Shown piece after piece: positions 9,368 through 19,685 of a stretch of DNA of 64,000 nucleotides. A program made the position numbers and the translations under genes. Every line of letters begins with the position of its first letter. Positions within the stretch are counted from its first letter, which is position 1. The notes beneath the pieces were generated by a model. The model had not been told where the DNA came from. It saw nothing but the letters and a program-made list of their open reading frames with translations, and did not search any database. The DNA comes from Rhodocyclaceae bacterium (lineage in GTDB: Bacteria > Pseudomonadota > Gammaproteobacteria > Burkholderiales > Rhodocyclaceae): the NCBI GenBank assembly GCA_016704145.1, contig JADJAS010000003.1:62001-126000 (forward strand). Direction: 5' to 3'.

Positions 9368-12223
9368 TCATCGGGTGTTGGAGGGTTCCCCGCCGGCATC
9401 CGGATGCAATGGGCAGGCGCAGAACAGGTTGCGGTCGCCGTAGACGTCGTCGATGCGATTCACGAAGGGCCAGAACTTGTTCTCGGCCACCCAGGGCAGG
9501 GGGAAGGCGGCATGCTGGCGGGTGTAGGGCCGGTCCCAGTCGCCGATCATGTCCGCCTCGGTGTGCGGCGCATTCTTCAGCGGGTTGTTGTCGGCCGGCC
9601 ATTCGCCGCGCTCGATGCGGCGGATTTCCTCGCGGATGGCGGTCATCGCGCCGATGAAGCGGTCGAGTTCGGCCTTCGACTCCGATTCGGTCGGCTCGAC
9701 CATCAGCGTGCCGGCGACCGGGAAGCTTACCGTGGGCGCGTGGAAGCCGTAGTCCATCAGGCGCTTGGCGATGTCGATCTCGGCGATGCCCGTGGCCGCC
9801 TTGATGGCGCGGATGTCGAGGATGCACTCGTGCGCCACCCGGCCGTGACTGCCGGTGTAGAGCACCGGGTAGTGCTCGTTGAGGCGCGCGGCCACATAGT
9901 TGGCGTTGAGGATGGCGGTCTTGGTGGAAAGCGTCAGGCCTTCGCCGCCGAGCAGGGTGATGTACATCCAGGAGATGGGCAGGATGGCCGCCGAGCCGTA
10001 AGGCGCGGCCGAAACCGCACCCGGCCCGCCGGTCACCACATGGCCGGGTGCGTGGGGGGCAAGATGCGCCGCCAGGCCGATCGGCCCCATGCCCGGGCCG
10101 CCGCCGCCGTGCGGGATGGCGAAGGTCTTGTGCAGGTTCATGTGCGAGACGTCGGCGCCGATGGCGGCGGGAGAGGTCAGGCCGACCTGGGCGTTGAGGT
10201 TGGCGCCGTCCATGTAGACCTGGCCGCCGTGGGCGTGGATGGTGGCGCAGATGTCCTTGACCGCCTCCTCGAACACACCGTGGGTCGAGGGGTAGGTGAT
10301 CATCAGGCAGGACAGATTGGCGGCGTGCTCCGCCGCCTTGGCCTTGAGGTCGGCGATGTCGATGTTGCCGCTGTCGTCGCAATCGACCACGACCACTTGC
10401 AGCCCGCACATCTGGGCGGTGGCCGGGTTGGTGCCGTGGGCGGACTTCGGGATCAGGCAGACATTGCGCTGGCCCAGGCCCGCATTTTTACTTTGTTCCG
10501 CCTGATAGCGGCGGATGGTGACCAGCCCCGCGTACTCGCCTTGGGCGCCGGAGTTTGGCTGCATGCAGATGGCCGGGAAGCCGGTGACGGCCTTGAGGTA
10601 TTCCATCAGGGATTCGATGAGTTCCAGGCTGCCCTTGGTCTGGTCAGCCGGCGCGAAGGGGTGCAGGTCGGCGAATTCCGGCCAGGTGATCGGGATCATC
10701 TCGGCCGTGGCGTTGAGTTTCATGGTGCAGGAACCGAGCGAGATCATGGCGTGGTCCATGGCCAGGTCGCGGTTTTGCAGCTTCTTCAGATAGCGCAGCA
10801 TCGCGTGCTCGGTGTGGTGCGTGTTGAACACGGGATGGGTCAGGATGGCGTCGGTGCGCAGCAGACCGGCCAATGGGGAGTTGGCGGCGGCCTGGGCGTC
10901 GAGCGCGGCGATGTCCCCCGGCTTGCCCGTCAGGGCCTGTAGCAGCGCGGCGACATCCTCACGGGTCGTTTTTTCGTTCAAGGCGATGGCGCCGACGGTG
11001 TCCGAAACCTTGCGCAGGTTGTAGCCCGGCACCGCTTTCGTGGTTTCCACGCGGAGGGTGTCGAACCACTTTTCAGTCAGCACCTTCACGCCGGCAGCCT
11101 TCAGTCCCTCGGCGAGGATGGTGGTCAGGCGGTGGATGCGGTTGGCGATCGTCCGTAGACCATGCGGGCCGTGATAGACGGCGTACATGCCGGCCATGTT
11201 GGCCAGCAGAACCTGCGAGGTGCAGATGTTGGAGTTGGCCTTTTCGCGGCGGATGTGCTGCTCGCGAGTCTGCAGCGCCATGCGCAGCGCCTGCTTGCCG
11301 CGCGCATCGACCGAGACGCCGATGATGCGGCCCGGCACGGAACGCTTGTGCTCGTCCTTGCATGCGAAGAAGGCGGCGTGCGGACCGCCGAAGCCCATGG
11401 GGACGCCGAAGCGCTGACTGGAGCCGAGGGCGATGTCGGCACCCATGCTGCCCGGGGATTTCAGCAGCACCAGCGCCATCAGGTCCGTCGCCACGGCAGT
11501 GACGCCGCCCCTGGCCTTGACCGCGCCGATGATTTCGCTGAGGTTGCGGCACTCGCCGCGGTCGTTGGGGTACTGGAGCAGGGCGCCGAAGCAATCCTGC
11601 TTGGCCGCATCGGCCGCCGGGCCGAACACCAGGTCGTAGCCGAAGAAGCCGGCGCGGGTCTTGACCACGTCGATGGTCTGCGGGAAGCAGTCCTCGTCGA
11701 CGAAGAAGACGTTGGATTTCGACTTGGCAATGCGCCGCGCCATGGTCATGGCTTCGGCTGCCGCCGTCGCCTCGTCGAGCAGGGAGGCGTTGGCGAGTTC
11801 CATGCCGGTCAGGTCGAAGACCATCTGCTGGTAGTTGAGCAACGCCTCCAGCCGGCCCTGGGCGATCTCGGCCTGATACGGGGTGTAGGCGGTGTACCAG
11901 CCGGGGTTCTCCAGGACATTGCGCAGGATCACGTTCGGCAGCAGCGTGTCGTGATAACCCATGCCGATCAACGACTTGGCGATCACGTTCCTGCCGGCGA
12001 TCGCCTTCAGCTTCGCCAGCGCCTCGTGCTCGCGCATCGGCCCCGCCAGCTTCAGCGGCTCGGACAGGCGGATCGAGGCCGGCACGGTCTCGGCGATCAG
12101 TTGGTCGAGGCTGCCGGCCTTGACGGCGGCCAGCATGGCGGCGGTATCGGCGAAGTCCTGGCCCAGATGGCGGCCGATGAACTCGTCGTGCTGCTCCAGC
12201 GCAGCGAGGGAGGGTGCGGTCAT
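9368..12223 (-). CDS. gcvP: Glycine dehydrogenase (decarboxylating), P-protein of the glycine cleavage system
   Basis: The P-protein decarboxylates glycine with pyridoxal phosphate and passes the aminomethyl group to the lipoyl arm of GcvH. At 951 residues it is the single-chain dimeric type, with tandem aminotransferase-like halves: N-terminal half FIGRHLGQ, then [22 protein letters not shown]-terminal half with the PLP lysine in [22 protein letters not shown]. It is the third gene of gcvT-gcvH-gcvP, 16 bp after gcvH, and should be controlled by the glycine riboswitch at 13787-13952. All length and motif features look intact. Confidence 0.97.
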   Translation of the reverse strand: MTAPSLAALEQHDEFIGRHLGQDFADTAAMLAAVKAGSLDQLIAETVPASIRLSEPLKLAGPMREHEALAKLKAIAGRNVIAKSLIGMGYHDTLLPNVILRNVLENPGWYTAYTPYQAEIAQGRLEALLNYQQMVFDLTGMELANASLLDEATAAAEAMTMARRIAKSKSNVFFVDEDCFPQTIDVVKTRAGFFGYDLVFGPAADAAKQDCFGALLQYPNDRGECRNLSEIIGAVKARGGVTAVATDLMALVLLKSPGSMGADIALGSSQRFGVPMGFGGPHAAFFACKDEHKRSVPGRIIGVSVDARGKQALRMALQTREQHIRREKANSNICTSQVLLANMAGMYAVYHGPHGLRTIANRIHRLTTILAEGLKAAGVKVLTEKWFDTLRVETTKAVPGYNLRKVSDTVGAIALNEKTTREDVAALLQALTGKPGDIAALDAQAAANSPLAGLLRTDAILTHPVFNTHHTEHAMLRYLKKLQNRDLAMDHAMISLGSCTMKLNATAEMIPITWPEFADLHPFAPADQTKGSLELIESLMEYLKAVTGFPAICMQPNSGAQGEYAGLVTIRRYQAEQSKNAGLGQRNVCLIPKSAHGTNPATAQMCGLQVVVVDCDDSGNIDIADLKAKAAEHAANLSCLMITYPSTHGVFEEAVKDICATIHAHGGQVYMDGANLNAQVGLTSPAAIGADVSHMNLHKTFAIPHGGGGPGMGPIGLAAHLAPHAPGHVVTGGPGAVSAAPYGSAAILPISWMYITLLGGEGLTLSTKTAILNANYVAARLNEHYPVLYTGSHGRVAHECILDIRAIKAATGIAEIDIAKRLMDYGFHAPTVSFPVAGTLMVEPTESESKAELDRFIGAMTAIREEIRRIERGEWPADNNPLKNAPHTEADMIGDWDRPYTRQHAAFPLPWVAENKFWPFVNRIDDVYGDRNLFCACPLHPDAGGEPSNTR

Positions 12224-12239
12224 GGGCGGTTCAGGCGGC

Positions 12240-12623
12240 TCAGTGTTCGTCGGCGACCTTGGCGTAACCGACTGCGTCCAAAAGCGCGGCCAGTTCGGAG
12301 ACGTCCGTCACCTTGATCTTGAATAGCCAGGCCGCATAGGCGTCCTGATTGACCGATTCGGGGGCATCGATGGCGGCGTCGTTGCGGGCGACGACCTCGC
12401 CGGAAACCGGCGCATAGATGTCGGAGGCGGCCTTGACCGACTCGACCACCGCGCATTCCTCGCCGGCCTTGACCGTGCGGCCGGCCTCGGGCAGTTCGAG
12501 GAAGACGATGTCGCCCAGGGCTTCCTGGGCATGGTCGGTGATGCCGACCGTGACGGTGCCGTCGGCCTCCTGGCGGACCCACTCGTGGGACTTGGTGTAC
12601 TTGAGATCGTTGGGGATGGACAT
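12240..12623 (-). CDS. gcvH: Glycine cleavage system H protein
   Basis: GcvH is the small lipoyl carrier that shuttles the aminomethyl intermediate between the P, T and L proteins. The product has 127 residues, normal for the family. It starts [16 protein letters not shown], and the lipoylated lysine is Lys64 in [15 protein letters not shown] chose the ATG at 12623 since the conserved KSHEW segment follows directly; an upstream extension would overlap gcvT. GGAG lies just before the start. Middle gene of the gcvTHP operon. Confidence 0.97.
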   Translation of the reverse strand: MSIPNDLKYTKSHEWVRQEADGTVTVGITDHAQEALGDIVFLELPEAGRTVKAGEECAVVESVKAASDIYAPVSGEVVARNDAAIDAPESVNQDAYAAWLFKIKVTDVSELAALLDAVGYAKVADEH

Positions 12624-12633
12624 GTCGGGTCTC

Positions 12634-13710
12634 CTAGATGAGGGCTTTGCCGTGACGGGCGAAATTGGGTTTGACGACGCGGGCCTTGAGCGGCTTGTCG
12701 CGGACGATGACGTCGACTTCGTCGCCGATATTGACGCCCAGAGGGACACGGGCGAGGGCGATGGAACGCTGCAAAGTTGGCGAGAAACTACCTGAAGTAG
12801 TCTCTCCATTACCTTGTTTAGTAATGATTTGTTGATGTGAGCGTAATACGCCGCGGTCCTCCAGCAGCAGGCCGACCAACTGGCGCTGGGGGTGGCGTGC
12901 CACCAAGGCTGACTTTCCGATGAAGTCGCGCTTCTCATCCTTCAGGTCGAGCGTCCAGGTCAGGCCGGACTCGGTCGGCAGGGTCGTCTCGTCCATGTCC
13001 GAGCCGTAGAGGTTCATGCCGGCTTCCAGACGCAAGGTATCGCGGGCACCCAGGCCGATGGGCGCTACGTCGGCGGCAAGCAATTTCTTCCATGCCCCGG
13101 GAGCATCGGCAGCAGGCAGGGTGATCTCGAACCCGTCTTCGCCCGTGTAGCCGGTGCGGGCGATCATCCAGTCGTTGAACTCGGCGGCCTGAAAGACGAT
13201 CAGGTTCTCGCTGGCGGCCTTGGCCTCGGGGAACGCGGCCCAGAACTTGGCCCGGGCGTTGGGACCCTGGACGGCGATCATGGCCAGTTCCGGCCGACCG
13301 GTGATGGCCACATTGAAGCCTTCGGCCTGCTTCAGCATCCAGGCCAGGTCCTTGTCGGCCGTACCGGCGTTGACGACGATCCGGTATTTCGTCGGGGAAA
13401 AGAAGTAGATGATCAGGTCGTCGATCACCCCGCCTTCTGGGTTCAGCATGCAGGAGTAGAGGGCCTTGCCCGGCAGGGTCAATTTGGCGACGTCGTTGGC
13501 GACCAGTTTGCGCAGCCAGGCCTGGGCATCGCATCCGGCGACATCGACCGCCCGCATGTGCGAAACGTCGAACATGCCGGCATCGCGGCGAACGATGTGG
13601 TGCTCCTCAAGCTGGGAGCCGTAGTGGATGGGCATGTCCCAGCCGGCGAAGTCGACCATCTTGGCGCCGGCGGCGACGTGGGACTCGTAAAGTGGCGTTC
13701 GTTTTATCAT
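12634..13710 (-). CDS. gcvT: Glycine cleavage system aminomethyltransferase, T protein
   Basis: GcvT moves the one-carbon unit from aminomethyl-GcvH to tetrahydrofolate, releasing ammonia. The 358 residues are the expected size. Signature segments are [44 protein letters not shown] with the catalytic-type Asp, [12 protein letters not shown] near the middle, and the C-terminal barrel domain ending near [10 protein letters not shown]. It is the first gene of the gcvTHP operon, and its 5' leader holds a tandem glycine riboswitch and a terminator. An AT-rich stretch at about 13711-13740 lies between terminator and start. A copy of the 23-bp motif lies inside at 12894-12916. Confidence 0.97.
   Translation of the reverse strand: MIKRTPLYESHVAAGAKMVDFAGWDMPIHYGSQLEEHHIVRRDAGMFDVSHMRAVDVAGCDAQAWLRKLVANDVAKLTLPGKALYSCMLNPEGGVIDDLIIYFFSPTKYRIVVNAGTADKDLAWMLKQAEGFNVAITGRPELAMIAVQGPNARAKFWAAFPEAKAASENLIVFQAAEFNDWMIARTGYTGEDGFEITLPAADAPGAWKKLLAADVAPIGLGARDTLRLEAGMNLYGSDMDETTLPTESGLTWTLDLKDEKRDFIGKSALVARHPQRQLVGLLLEDRGVLRSHQQIITKQGNGETTSGSFSPTLQRSIALARVPLGVNIGDEVDVIVRDKPLKARVVKPNFARHGKALI
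12894..12916 (+). repeat. Dispersed 23-bp motif, 21/23 match
   Basis: Copy of the dispersed word, antisense in gcvT, where the gene strand encodes GKSALVAR. Confidence 0.6.
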
Positions 13711-13749
13711 AATTCAAATACTTAACGGTCTTTCCTCATGTGATTTCAC

Positions 13750-13787
13750 GAAAAACAAAAAGGGCGAAGACCTTGCGATCTTCGCCC
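13750..13787 (-). terminator. Intrinsic terminator in the gcv leader (riboswitch expression platform)
   Basis: On the minus strand a perfect 9-bp stem GGGCGAAGA/TCTTCGCCC (13779-13787 with 13762-13770, 8-nt loop) is followed by a T-rich run at 13750-13761. It starts where the second glycine aptamer ends, so it is the likely switchable element: glycine binding would disfavour it and let RNA polymerase reach gcvT. Confidence 0.85.
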
Positions 13788-13952
13788 ATCTGTCCTTGCA
13801 CCTGAGAGATTTTCCCCATCGGTGGACTGCTTCGGCCCAAAGCGCCGCCAGTCGCTCTCCAGATTTGTCCTGCGTCGTCGGCCCTTTTGCCTGAGCGGTT
13901 CCGGGCGGTTGCGCCTTCGGCGGCGGTTGGGGTCGCCAACCACTCTCTCCCG
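13787..13952 (-). ncRNA. Tandem glycine riboswitch upstream of gcvTHP
   Basis: Read on the minus strand, two consecutive glycine aptamer signatures are present. Aptamer 1 (about 13952-13866) begins GGGAGAGAGTGG, contains CCGAAGGCGCAA and ends CTCAGGCAAAAGG...GGACA. Aptamer 2 (about 13866-13787) begins CTGGAGAGCGAC and ends AATCTCTCAGGTGCAAGGACAGA. This is the classic tandem architecture seen in front of gcv operons. A terminator abuts its 3' end. The control is expected to be an ON switch with glycine, which fits use of the cleavage system when glycine is abundant. Confidence 0.93.
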
Positions 13953-14015
13953 ACGATGGGCGGGATTATGCCGACGCCAGGCGGGAGCGACAAGGGTGTT
14001 TGATAAAATCCCCGG

Positions 14016-14858
14016 ATGGAAGCCTTCAACGCTGACTTGCATTGTCATTCGACCGTATCCGACGGCTTGCTGTCGCCGACGGATATGGTCCGGCGCGCGC
14101 ACAGCAACGGCGTCGACCTGCTGGCGCTGACCGACCATGACGAAATCGGCGGGCTCGAAGCCGCCGCCGCGATGGCCGGCGAACTCGGGATGCGATTCGT
14201 CAATGGCGTGGAAATTTCGGTTTCCTGGGGCGACGACCAGACCGTTCACATCCTCGGCCTCGGCTTCGACCGGCAGTTCACGCCCCTGGTGCAAGGGCTG
14301 GCGAACGTGCGCGGCGGCCGTGACTCGCGCGCTCGTCGCATCGCGGCGGAACTGGACAAGGTGGCCATCCGCGGCGCCTACGAAGGCGCGCTCAAGTACG
14401 TCGGCAATCCGGCGTTGATCTCGCGGTCGCACTTCGCGCGCTACATCGTCGAACTCGGCCACGCCAAGGACGTCAAGGGAGTTTTCGACTGGTGGCTGGC
14501 GAAAGGCAAGCCTGGCCATGTCCAGCATACCTGGGCAACGATGGAGGATGCCGTGCGGTGGATCCATGGCGCCGGCGGCATTGCCGTCGTCGCCCATCCC
14601 GGTCGATACCGGCTCGCTCGCGCTGAACTGGCCAGGATGCTCGCCATGTTCAAGGACTTGGGGGGGGGCGGCATCGAGGTGGTTTCCGGTTCGAACAACG
14701 AAGAGCATATCCGCGACCACGCGCACTTGGCGCGTCATCATGGATTCCTTGCGTCGCGCGGCTCGGACTTTCACGGTCCAGGCGAGAGCTGGATCGATCT
14801 CGGTCGCATGCCGCAGCTGCCGGACGACCTCACGCCGGTCTGGACGAAGTTGCACTGA
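14016..14858 (+). CDS. PHP-domain phosphatase/nuclease (RNase AM, TrpH/YciV type)
   Basis: The 280-residue PHP protein has the metal-binding HxH pair in ADLHCHSTVSDG, then LLALTDHDEIGG, GVEISV, VVAHPGRY and SRGSDFHGPGE. All typical PHP metal ligands seem present. Family members (E. coli YciV/RnaAM) act on 5' ends of RNA and on 3',5'-nucleotide bisphosphates. It is divergent from the gcv operon. The next gene, yciO type, starts within its stop codon, as in the yciV-yciO pair of other proteobacteria. Confidence 0.88.
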   Translation: MEAFNADLHCHSTVSDGLLSPTDMVRRAHSNGVDLLALTDHDEIGGLEAAAAMAGELGMRFVNGVEISVSWGDDQTVHILGLGFDRQFTPLVQGLANVRGGRDSRARRIAAELDKVAIRGAYEGALKYVGNPALISRSHFARYIVELGHAKDVKGVFDWWLAKGKPGHVQHTWATMEDAVRWIHGAGGIAVVAHPGRYRLARAELARMLAMFKDLGGGGIEVVSGSNNEEHIRDHAHLARHHGFLASRGSDFHGPGESWIDLGRMPQLPDDLTPVWTKLH

Positions 14859-15493
14859 TGGCGGAAGTTCTGGTTATCCATCATGAGGATCCTCAACCGC
14901 GATTGATTCGGCGCGCCGCCGACATCATTCGCGCTGGCGGGCTGGCGGCATTTCCCACCGATTCCGCCTATGCCCTGGGCGGCCATCTGGGCGACGCGGG
15001 GCTGCTCGACCGCATTCGCCGCATCCGTGGCGTCGATGAGCGACACCATTTCACGCTGATGTGCCGGGATCTGTCCGAAATCGCCACTTATGCGAAAGTC
15101 GATAACGCCCAATATCGCCTGCTCAAGGCCAATACGCCGGGCAGCTACACCTTCATTCTCGAAGGCAGCAAGGAATTGCCGCGCCGCGTATTGCATCCAA
15201 GGCGCAAGACCATCGGACTGCGCATTCCCGATCATCCGGTGGCGCTGGCCTTGCTCGCCGAACTCGACGAACCTTTATTGAGCTCGACGCTGCTGCTTCC
15301 CGACGAGGAAGATCCACCCAGCAGCGCCCAGGCCATCGACGAGCGCATCGGCCGCCAGCTCGACCTGATCATCGATGGCGGCGCCGCCGACGAGCACCGG
15401 GCGGCGGCAACGACGGTGGTCAATCTGGCCGGCGGTGCTCCCGAGATCGTTCGCGTCGGTCGCGGCTCGCTGACTCCGTTCGGCTTCGAATAG
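14858..15493 (+). CDS. yciO: YciO/Sua5-family protein (threonylcarbamoyl-AMP synthase-like)
   Basis: The 211-residue YrdC-like protein has GGLAAFPTDSAYALGGHLGD near the N-terminus (nucleotide/threonine binding), PGSYTFILEGSKELPRR and TIGLRIPDHP. Its start shares one base with the stop of the PHP gene (TGATG), so the two are coupled. The family makes threonylcarbamoyl-AMP for tRNA t6A. The YciO branch has weak or uncertain activity in E. coli, so the assignment is to family, not to proven role. Confidence 0.85.
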   Translation: MAEVLVIHHEDPQPRLIRRAADIIRAGGLAAFPTDSAYALGGHLGDAGLLDRIRRIRGVDERHHFTLMCRDLSEIATYAKVDNAQYRLLKANTPGSYTFILEGSKELPRRVLHPRRKTIGLRIPDHPVALALLAELDEPLLSSTLLLPDEEDPPSSAQAIDERIGRQLDLIIDGGAADEHRAAATTVVNLAGGAPEIVRVGRGSLTPFGFE

Positions 15494-15516
15494 CCGGCTG
15501 TTAGAATCCGGCGCCC

Positions 15517-16161
15517 ATGAATGCCATCCAGACGCTGGCGATTTCGGCACTGCCGATCGTTTTCGCCATTACCCTCCACGAAGCGGCCCACGGTTATGCC
15601 GCCCGCCATTTCGGCGACCTGACGGCCCATCAGGCGGGGCGCATCAGTCTGAATCCGCTGCGGCATGTGGATGCCGTGGGCACCGTGATCGTTCCCGCCG
15701 TGATCCTGATGCTCAGCGCCGGCAATTTTCTGTTCGGCTGGGCCAAGCCGGTGCCGGTGAATTTCGGTCGCCTGCGCAATCCCAAGCGGGACATGTTCTG
15801 GGTCGCCGCCGCCGGCCCCGGGGTCAATCTGCTGATGGCCATCGGCTGGGGGCTGCTGCTGAAGGCGGCGGTCGACATGCCGCCGCATGCCTATAGCCAA
15901 GCGATGGCCGAGATGGGGCGCGTCGGCGTGAACATCAACGCGGTGCTGATGCTGCTGAATCTGCTGCCGTTGCCGCCGCTCGATGGCGGTCGCATCGCCG
16001 TCAGCCTGCTGCCGCACCGCCTGGCATGGCAATTCGCGCGCCTCGAACCTTATGGCATGTTCATTCTGTTGGCGCTGCTGTTCACCGGCCTCCTTGAAGC
16101 CATACTGGGGCCGCTGCTCGGCCTGTTCCTGATGCTCATCAAATCACTGCTGGGTCTTTGA
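15517..16161 (+). CDS. Site-2-type zinc metalloprotease, M50 family
   Basis: The 214-residue polytopic membrane protein has the zinc site HEAAHGYAARHFGD (HExxH with glutamate) at about residues 21-34 and the second-site motif NLLPLPPLDGGRI near residue 150, where Asp is the third ligand. Several hydrophobic helices cover most of the chain. It lacks PDZ or CBS domains, so it belongs to the small stand-alone M50B group. Substrates are unknown. trpS begins two bases after its stop, so they are likely co-transcribed. Confidence 0.85.
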   Translation: MNAIQTLAISALPIVFAITLHEAAHGYAARHFGDLTAHQAGRISLNPLRHVDAVGTVIVPAVILMLSAGNFLFGWAKPVPVNFGRLRNPKRDMFWVAAAGPGVNLLMAIGWGLLLKAAVDMPPHAYSQAMAEMGRVGVNINAVLMLLNLLPLPPLDGGRIAVSLLPHRLAWQFARLEPYGMFILLALLFTGLLEAILGPLLGLFLMLIKSLLGL

Positions 16162-16162
16162 C

Positions 16163-17365
16163 ATGTACGCGGAAAGAGTTCTATCGGGCATGCGGCCGAC
16201 CGGCCGGCTCCATCTCGGCCACTACCATGGCGTGCTGGCCAACTGGGTGAAACTCCAGCATGAATATCCCTGCCTGTTCTTCGTTGCCGACTGGCATGCG
16301 CTGACCACGGCCTACGACGAACCCGGCACCATTGCCCAGAACACCTGGGACATGGTGGTCGACTGGCTGGCGGCGGGTGTCGATCCTTCGCAGGCGACCC
16401 TGTTCATCCAGTCGCGCATTCCCGAGCATGCCGAACTGCATCTCTTGATGTCGATGATGACGCCACTGGGCTGGCTCGAACGCGTGCCAACCTACAAGGA
16501 TCAGCAGGAGAAAATGACGCACAAGGACCTGACGACCTACGGCTTCCTCGGTTATCCGCTGCTCCAGGCCGCCGACATCCTCATCTATCGCGCCGACAAG
16601 GTGCCGGTGGGGGAGGATCAGGTGCCGCACATCGAGTTCACGCGCGAGATCGCCCGGCGCTTCAACCATCTCTACGGCCGCGAGCCCGGTTTCGAGAACA
16701 AAGCACGCGAGTCGGTCAAGAAGCTGGGCAGCAAGCGCGCCAAGCTCTACGAGGAATTGCGCACCCGCTACCAGGAACGGGGCGAGCAGGAAGCCCTCGA
16801 TCAGGGGCATGTGCTGCTCAACGAGACCCAGAACCTCTCGCTCGGCGACAAGGAACGCCTGTTCGGCTATCTGGAAGGCGGTGGCAAGATGATCCTGGTC
16901 GAGCCTGGCGCCTTGCTCACCGAGGCGTCGCGCATGCCCGGCCTCGACGGCCAGAAGATGTCCAAGTCCTATGGCAACACCATCACCCTGCGCGAGGACG
17001 AGGAGTCGATCCGCAAGAAGATTCGCACCATGCAGACCGACCCGCGTCGGGTCAGGCGTACCGATCCGGGCGATCCCGGCCAATGCCCGGTCTGGGAGTT
17101 TCATCAAATCTACTCGAACGACGAGGTGAAGGCCTGGGTGCGGCAGGGCTGCACGTCGGCCGGGATCGGCTGCCTTGAATGCAAGCAGCCGGTCATCGAT
17201 GCCGTGCTGCAGGAACAGGAGCCGATGCGCGAACGCGCCCGCATGTACGAGGAAGATCCGCAACTGGTGCGCAATATCATCGCCGACGGCTGCGAGAAGG
17301 CTCGCAAGTTGACTCAGGAAACCATGCGCGACGTACGGCAAGCCATCGGCGTGGACTATTCATGA
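16163..17365 (+). CDS. trpS: Tryptophan--tRNA ligase
   Basis: Class I aminoacyl-tRNA synthetase charging tRNA-Trp. The HIGH-type motif is GRLHLGHYHG and the KMSKS motif is QKMSKSYGNT. At 400 residues it is longer than the E. coli enzyme (334); an insert precedes KMSKS (about residues 180-255), as in the longer form common in betaproteobacteria. Conserved GMRPTG at the N-terminus supports the ATG at 16163. The stop overlaps the scpA start by 4 nt. Confidence 0.95.
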   Translation: MYAERVLSGMRPTGRLHLGHYHGVLANWVKLQHEYPCLFFVADWHALTTAYDEPGTIAQNTWDMVVDWLAAGVDPSQATLFIQSRIPEHAELHLLMSMMTPLGWLERVPTYKDQQEKMTHKDLTTYGFLGYPLLQAADILIYRADKVPVGEDQVPHIEFTREIARRFNHLYGREPGFENKARESVKKLGSKRAKLYEELRTRYQERGEQEALDQGHVLLNETQNLSLGDKERLFGYLEGGGKMILVEPGALLTEASRMPGLDGQKMSKSYGNTITLREDEESIRKKIRTMQTDPRRVRRTDPGDPGQCPVWEFHQIYSNDEVKAWVRQGCTSAGIGCLECKQPVIDAVLQEQEPMRERARMYEEDPQLVRNIIADGCEKARKLTQETMRDVRQAIGVDYS

Positions 17366-18201
17366 CCGATGCCGCCACGGTGGCTCCAACGGACGCGGGA
17401 GCGCATTTTCCCAAGGTGTATGGCGAAACACTGCGCTCGTTGCCGCGGGATCTGTACATTCCCCCGGATGCGCTGGAAGTCTATCTCGATGCCTTCGAGG
17501 GACCGCTCGACCTGCTGCTCTATCTGATCCGCAAGGCTAATGTCGATATCCTGGATGTGCCGATGGCGCCCCTGACCCGCCAGTACCTCGAGTACGTCGA
17601 GTCCATGCGCAAGCGCAACCTGGAATTGGCGGCGGAGTACCTGCTGATGGCGGCCATGCTGCTCGAGATCAAGTCGCGCATGCTGCTGCCGCGTCCTGCC
17701 AAGGCTGACTCTGGCGAACCCGAGGATCCGCGCGCGGAACTGGTCCGCCGACTGCTGGAATACGAGCGCATGAAGCTGGCGGCGGCCCGGATCGACGCGC
17801 TGCCCCAGGCCAACCGCGACTACCAGTGGGTGAGCGTCTGGATCGGCGACCAAGTGGCCGAGCGCCTGCCGGACGTGTCGCTGCACGACCTGCAGGTCGC
17901 ATGGCTGGCGCTCATGAAGCAGGCGAAAATGAAGGCCCACCACAAGGTCCGGCGCGAGGAACTTTCGGTGCGCGAATACATGGCCAGCATACTGAGGACC
18001 TTGCGCGGGCGAGGCTACGTGGTGTTCGAGGATCTGTTCGAGGTTGCCTCCGGTCATTCGACCATCGCCAGCCTGGTGGTAAGCTTCCTGGCGGTTCTCG
18101 AACTGGCCCGCGAAAAGCTGATAGAGATTACCCAGGGCGAAGCCCTGGCGCCCATTTACGTGAAGTGCCGTGATGTCGACGATCTCGCTGTACAAGCCTG
18201 A
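17362..18201 (+). CDS. scpA: Segregation and condensation protein A
   Basis: ScpA is the kleisin subunit bridging SMC heads in the chromosome condensin complex. The start at 17362 overlaps the trpS stop (ATGA) and gives 279 residues. Characteristic segments are [40 protein letters not shown] at the N-terminus and a C-terminal winged helix ending [20 protein letters not shown]. It overlaps scpB by about 30 nt, so the two are coupled. The smc gene is not in the window. Confidence 0.95.
   Translation: MTDAATVAPTDAGAHFPKVYGETLRSLPRDLYIPPDALEVYLDAFEGPLDLLLYLIRKANVDILDVPMAPLTRQYLEYVESMRKRNLELAAEYLLMAAMLLEIKSRMLLPRPAKADSGEPEDPRAELVRRLLEYERMKLAAARIDALPQANRDYQWVSVWIGDQVAERLPDVSLHDLQVAWLALMKQAKMKAHHKVRREELSVREYMASILRTLRGRGYVVFEDLFEVASGHSTIASLVVSFLAVLELAREKLIEITQGEALAPIYVKCRDVDDLAVQA
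17690..17712 (+). repeat. Dispersed 23-bp motif, weak copy (18/23)
   Basis: Degenerate copy inside scpA, encoding RPAKADS in the same frame as the perfect copies in truB and earP. Included because the GGCTGACT half is intact. Confidence 0.35.
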
Positions 18202-18802
18202 GGATTTCAAGATCGTGCTCGAGACGGCCTTGCTGGCCGCCAGCGAGCCGATGCCGCTGGCCGAGCTGAAGAAGCTGTTCGATCATCAATTCGATGATGA
18301 TACTTGGCGGACACTGCTCGACGACCTGCGTCGCGACTGGTCGGGTAGGGGTATCGAACTGGTCCAGTTGGCCACCGGCTGGCATTTTCAGACCCGCCCG
18401 GAATACCAGGCGTTCCTTGACCGCCTAAAGAACGAGAAGCGGCCTCGCTATTCGCGGGCGGTGATGGAGACGCTGGCCATCATTGCCTATCGACAACCGG
18501 TCAGCCGTGGCGACATCGAGGACATCCGGGGCGTCGCGGTGTCGCCGAACGTGCTGAAGACGCTGGAGGCGCGCGGCTGGGTGGATGTGGTCGGCCATCG
18601 CGACGCTCCCGGACGTCCGGCGCTCTACGCGACCACCAGAAAATTTCTTGACGACCTGAGTCTGCGCAGCTTGTCCGAATTGCCGCCGCTGACAGAAATT
18701 GAACGAGTGATGAATCTTGCCGAACAAGCCGATGAAACCAACCATGTCGCCGAAATCGTCACGACGGAAGAACAGCCCGCTACGTCCGCCGAGCAGGCCT
18801 GA
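18173..18802 (+). CDS. scpB: Segregation and condensation protein B
   Basis: ScpB is the winged-helix dimer that binds ScpA in the SMC complex. About 209 residues; the core reads [22 protein letters not shown], then [32 protein letters not shown], the family hallmark, then [16 protein letters not shown]. The ATG at 18173 is preferred to an in-frame GTG at 18170. Its 5' end lies inside scpA and its 3' end overlaps the start of rluB, so trpS-scpA-scpB-rluB form one tight unit. Confidence 0.94.
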   Translation: MSTISLYKPEDFKIVLETALLAASEPMPLAELKKLFDHQFDDDTWRTLLDDLRRDWSGRGIELVQLATGWHFQTRPEYQAFLDRLKNEKRPRYSRAVMETLAIIAYRQPVSRGDIEDIRGVAVSPNVLKTLEARGWVDVVGHRDAPGRPALYATTRKFLDDLSLRSLSELPPLTEIERVMNLAEQADETNHVAEIVTTEEQPATSAEQA

Positions 18803-19649
18803 AGGTAACTCGCGTCGTACGCGAGGCGAGGCGCGCGCCGCGATGCGGTCCGTCGAGCCCGCGCATACCATCAAGTTGCAAAAAGCGCTCGCCGACGCCG
18901 GTCACGGCGCCCGGCGCGAAATCGAGGAATGGATCGCGGCCGGACGGATCACCGTCAATGGCGAAACCGCCCACGTTGGCCAGCGTGTCGCTCCGGACGA
19001 CAAGGTCAGGGTCAACGGCCGGCTGGTGCAGATGAAAACCGGCGACACCCGGCTGCCGCGCGTGCTGCTCTATCACAAGCCCGAGGGGGAGATCGTTTCC
19101 CGCGAGGATCCCCAGGGCCGGCCGAGCGTCTTCGAGAAGCTGCCGCGCATCAATAATGGCCGCTGGATTGCCGTTGGCCGGCTCGATTTCAATTCCTGCG
19201 GACTGATGCTGTTCACCAGTAGCGGCGAACTCGCCAACCGGCTGATGCATCCTCGCTATGAGCTCGAACGCGAGTACGCCGTGCGCGTGCTGGGCGAACC
19301 GGCCGCGGAGGCGCTCGATCAACTCAAGGCCGGAGTTCAACTCGAGGACGGCCTGGCGCGGTTCAACGGCTTCCAGGAAGCCGGCGGCGAGGGTGCCAAT
19401 CGCTGGTTCAACGTGACCCTGGCGGAAGGACGAAACCGCGAAGTGCGTCGCATGTTCGAGGCGGTCGGGCTGACCGTAAGCCGGCTCATGCGGGTTCGCT
19501 ATGGCCCGGTGCGCTTGCCGCCCAATCTCAGGCGCGGATGCTGCCGCGAATTCGGCGCGGACGAGGTGCAGTCCTTCGTCAAGTCTCTGGCGACTTCGCC
19601 AAAAAGCCAGAAAAATCCGCCAGGGCCATCGCATACGCAGATGTCGTAA
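18732..19649 (+). CDS. rluB: 23S rRNA pseudouridine(2605) synthase RluB
   Basis: RsuA-family pseudouridine synthase with an S4 domain ([31 protein letters not shown]) after a basic low-complexity N-terminus, and the catalytic motif [19 protein letters not shown]. The position after scpB is the standard location of rluB in proteobacteria. The start is uncertain: ATG codons at 18732, 18744 and 18843 are possible, and only the sequence from about residue 45 is family-conserved. The IS1595-type element inserted about 40 bp downstream of the stop. Confidence 0.9.
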   Translation: MKPTMSPKSSRRKNSPLRPPSRPEGNSRRTRGEARAAMRSVEPAHTIKLQKALADAGHGARREIEEWIAAGRITVNGETAHVGQRVAPDDKVRVNGRLVQMKTGDTRLPRVLLYHKPEGEIVSREDPQGRPSVFEKLPRINNGRWIAVGRLDFNSCGLMLFTSSGELANRLMHPRYELEREYAVRVLGEPAAEALDQLKAGVQLEDGLARFNGFQEAGGEGANRWFNVTLAEGRNREVRRMFEAVGLTVSRLMRVRYGPVRLPPNLRRGCCREFGADEVQSFVKSLATSPKSQKNPPGPSHTQMS

Positions 19650-19685
19650 ACCCTGGATAAAAGTCGTTCACGGTCAAGCGGTTAC

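Noticed and set aside
14026..14044. AACGCTGACTTG near the start of the PHP gene as another motif copy
   Set aside because: Only about nine bases fit, with no left half.
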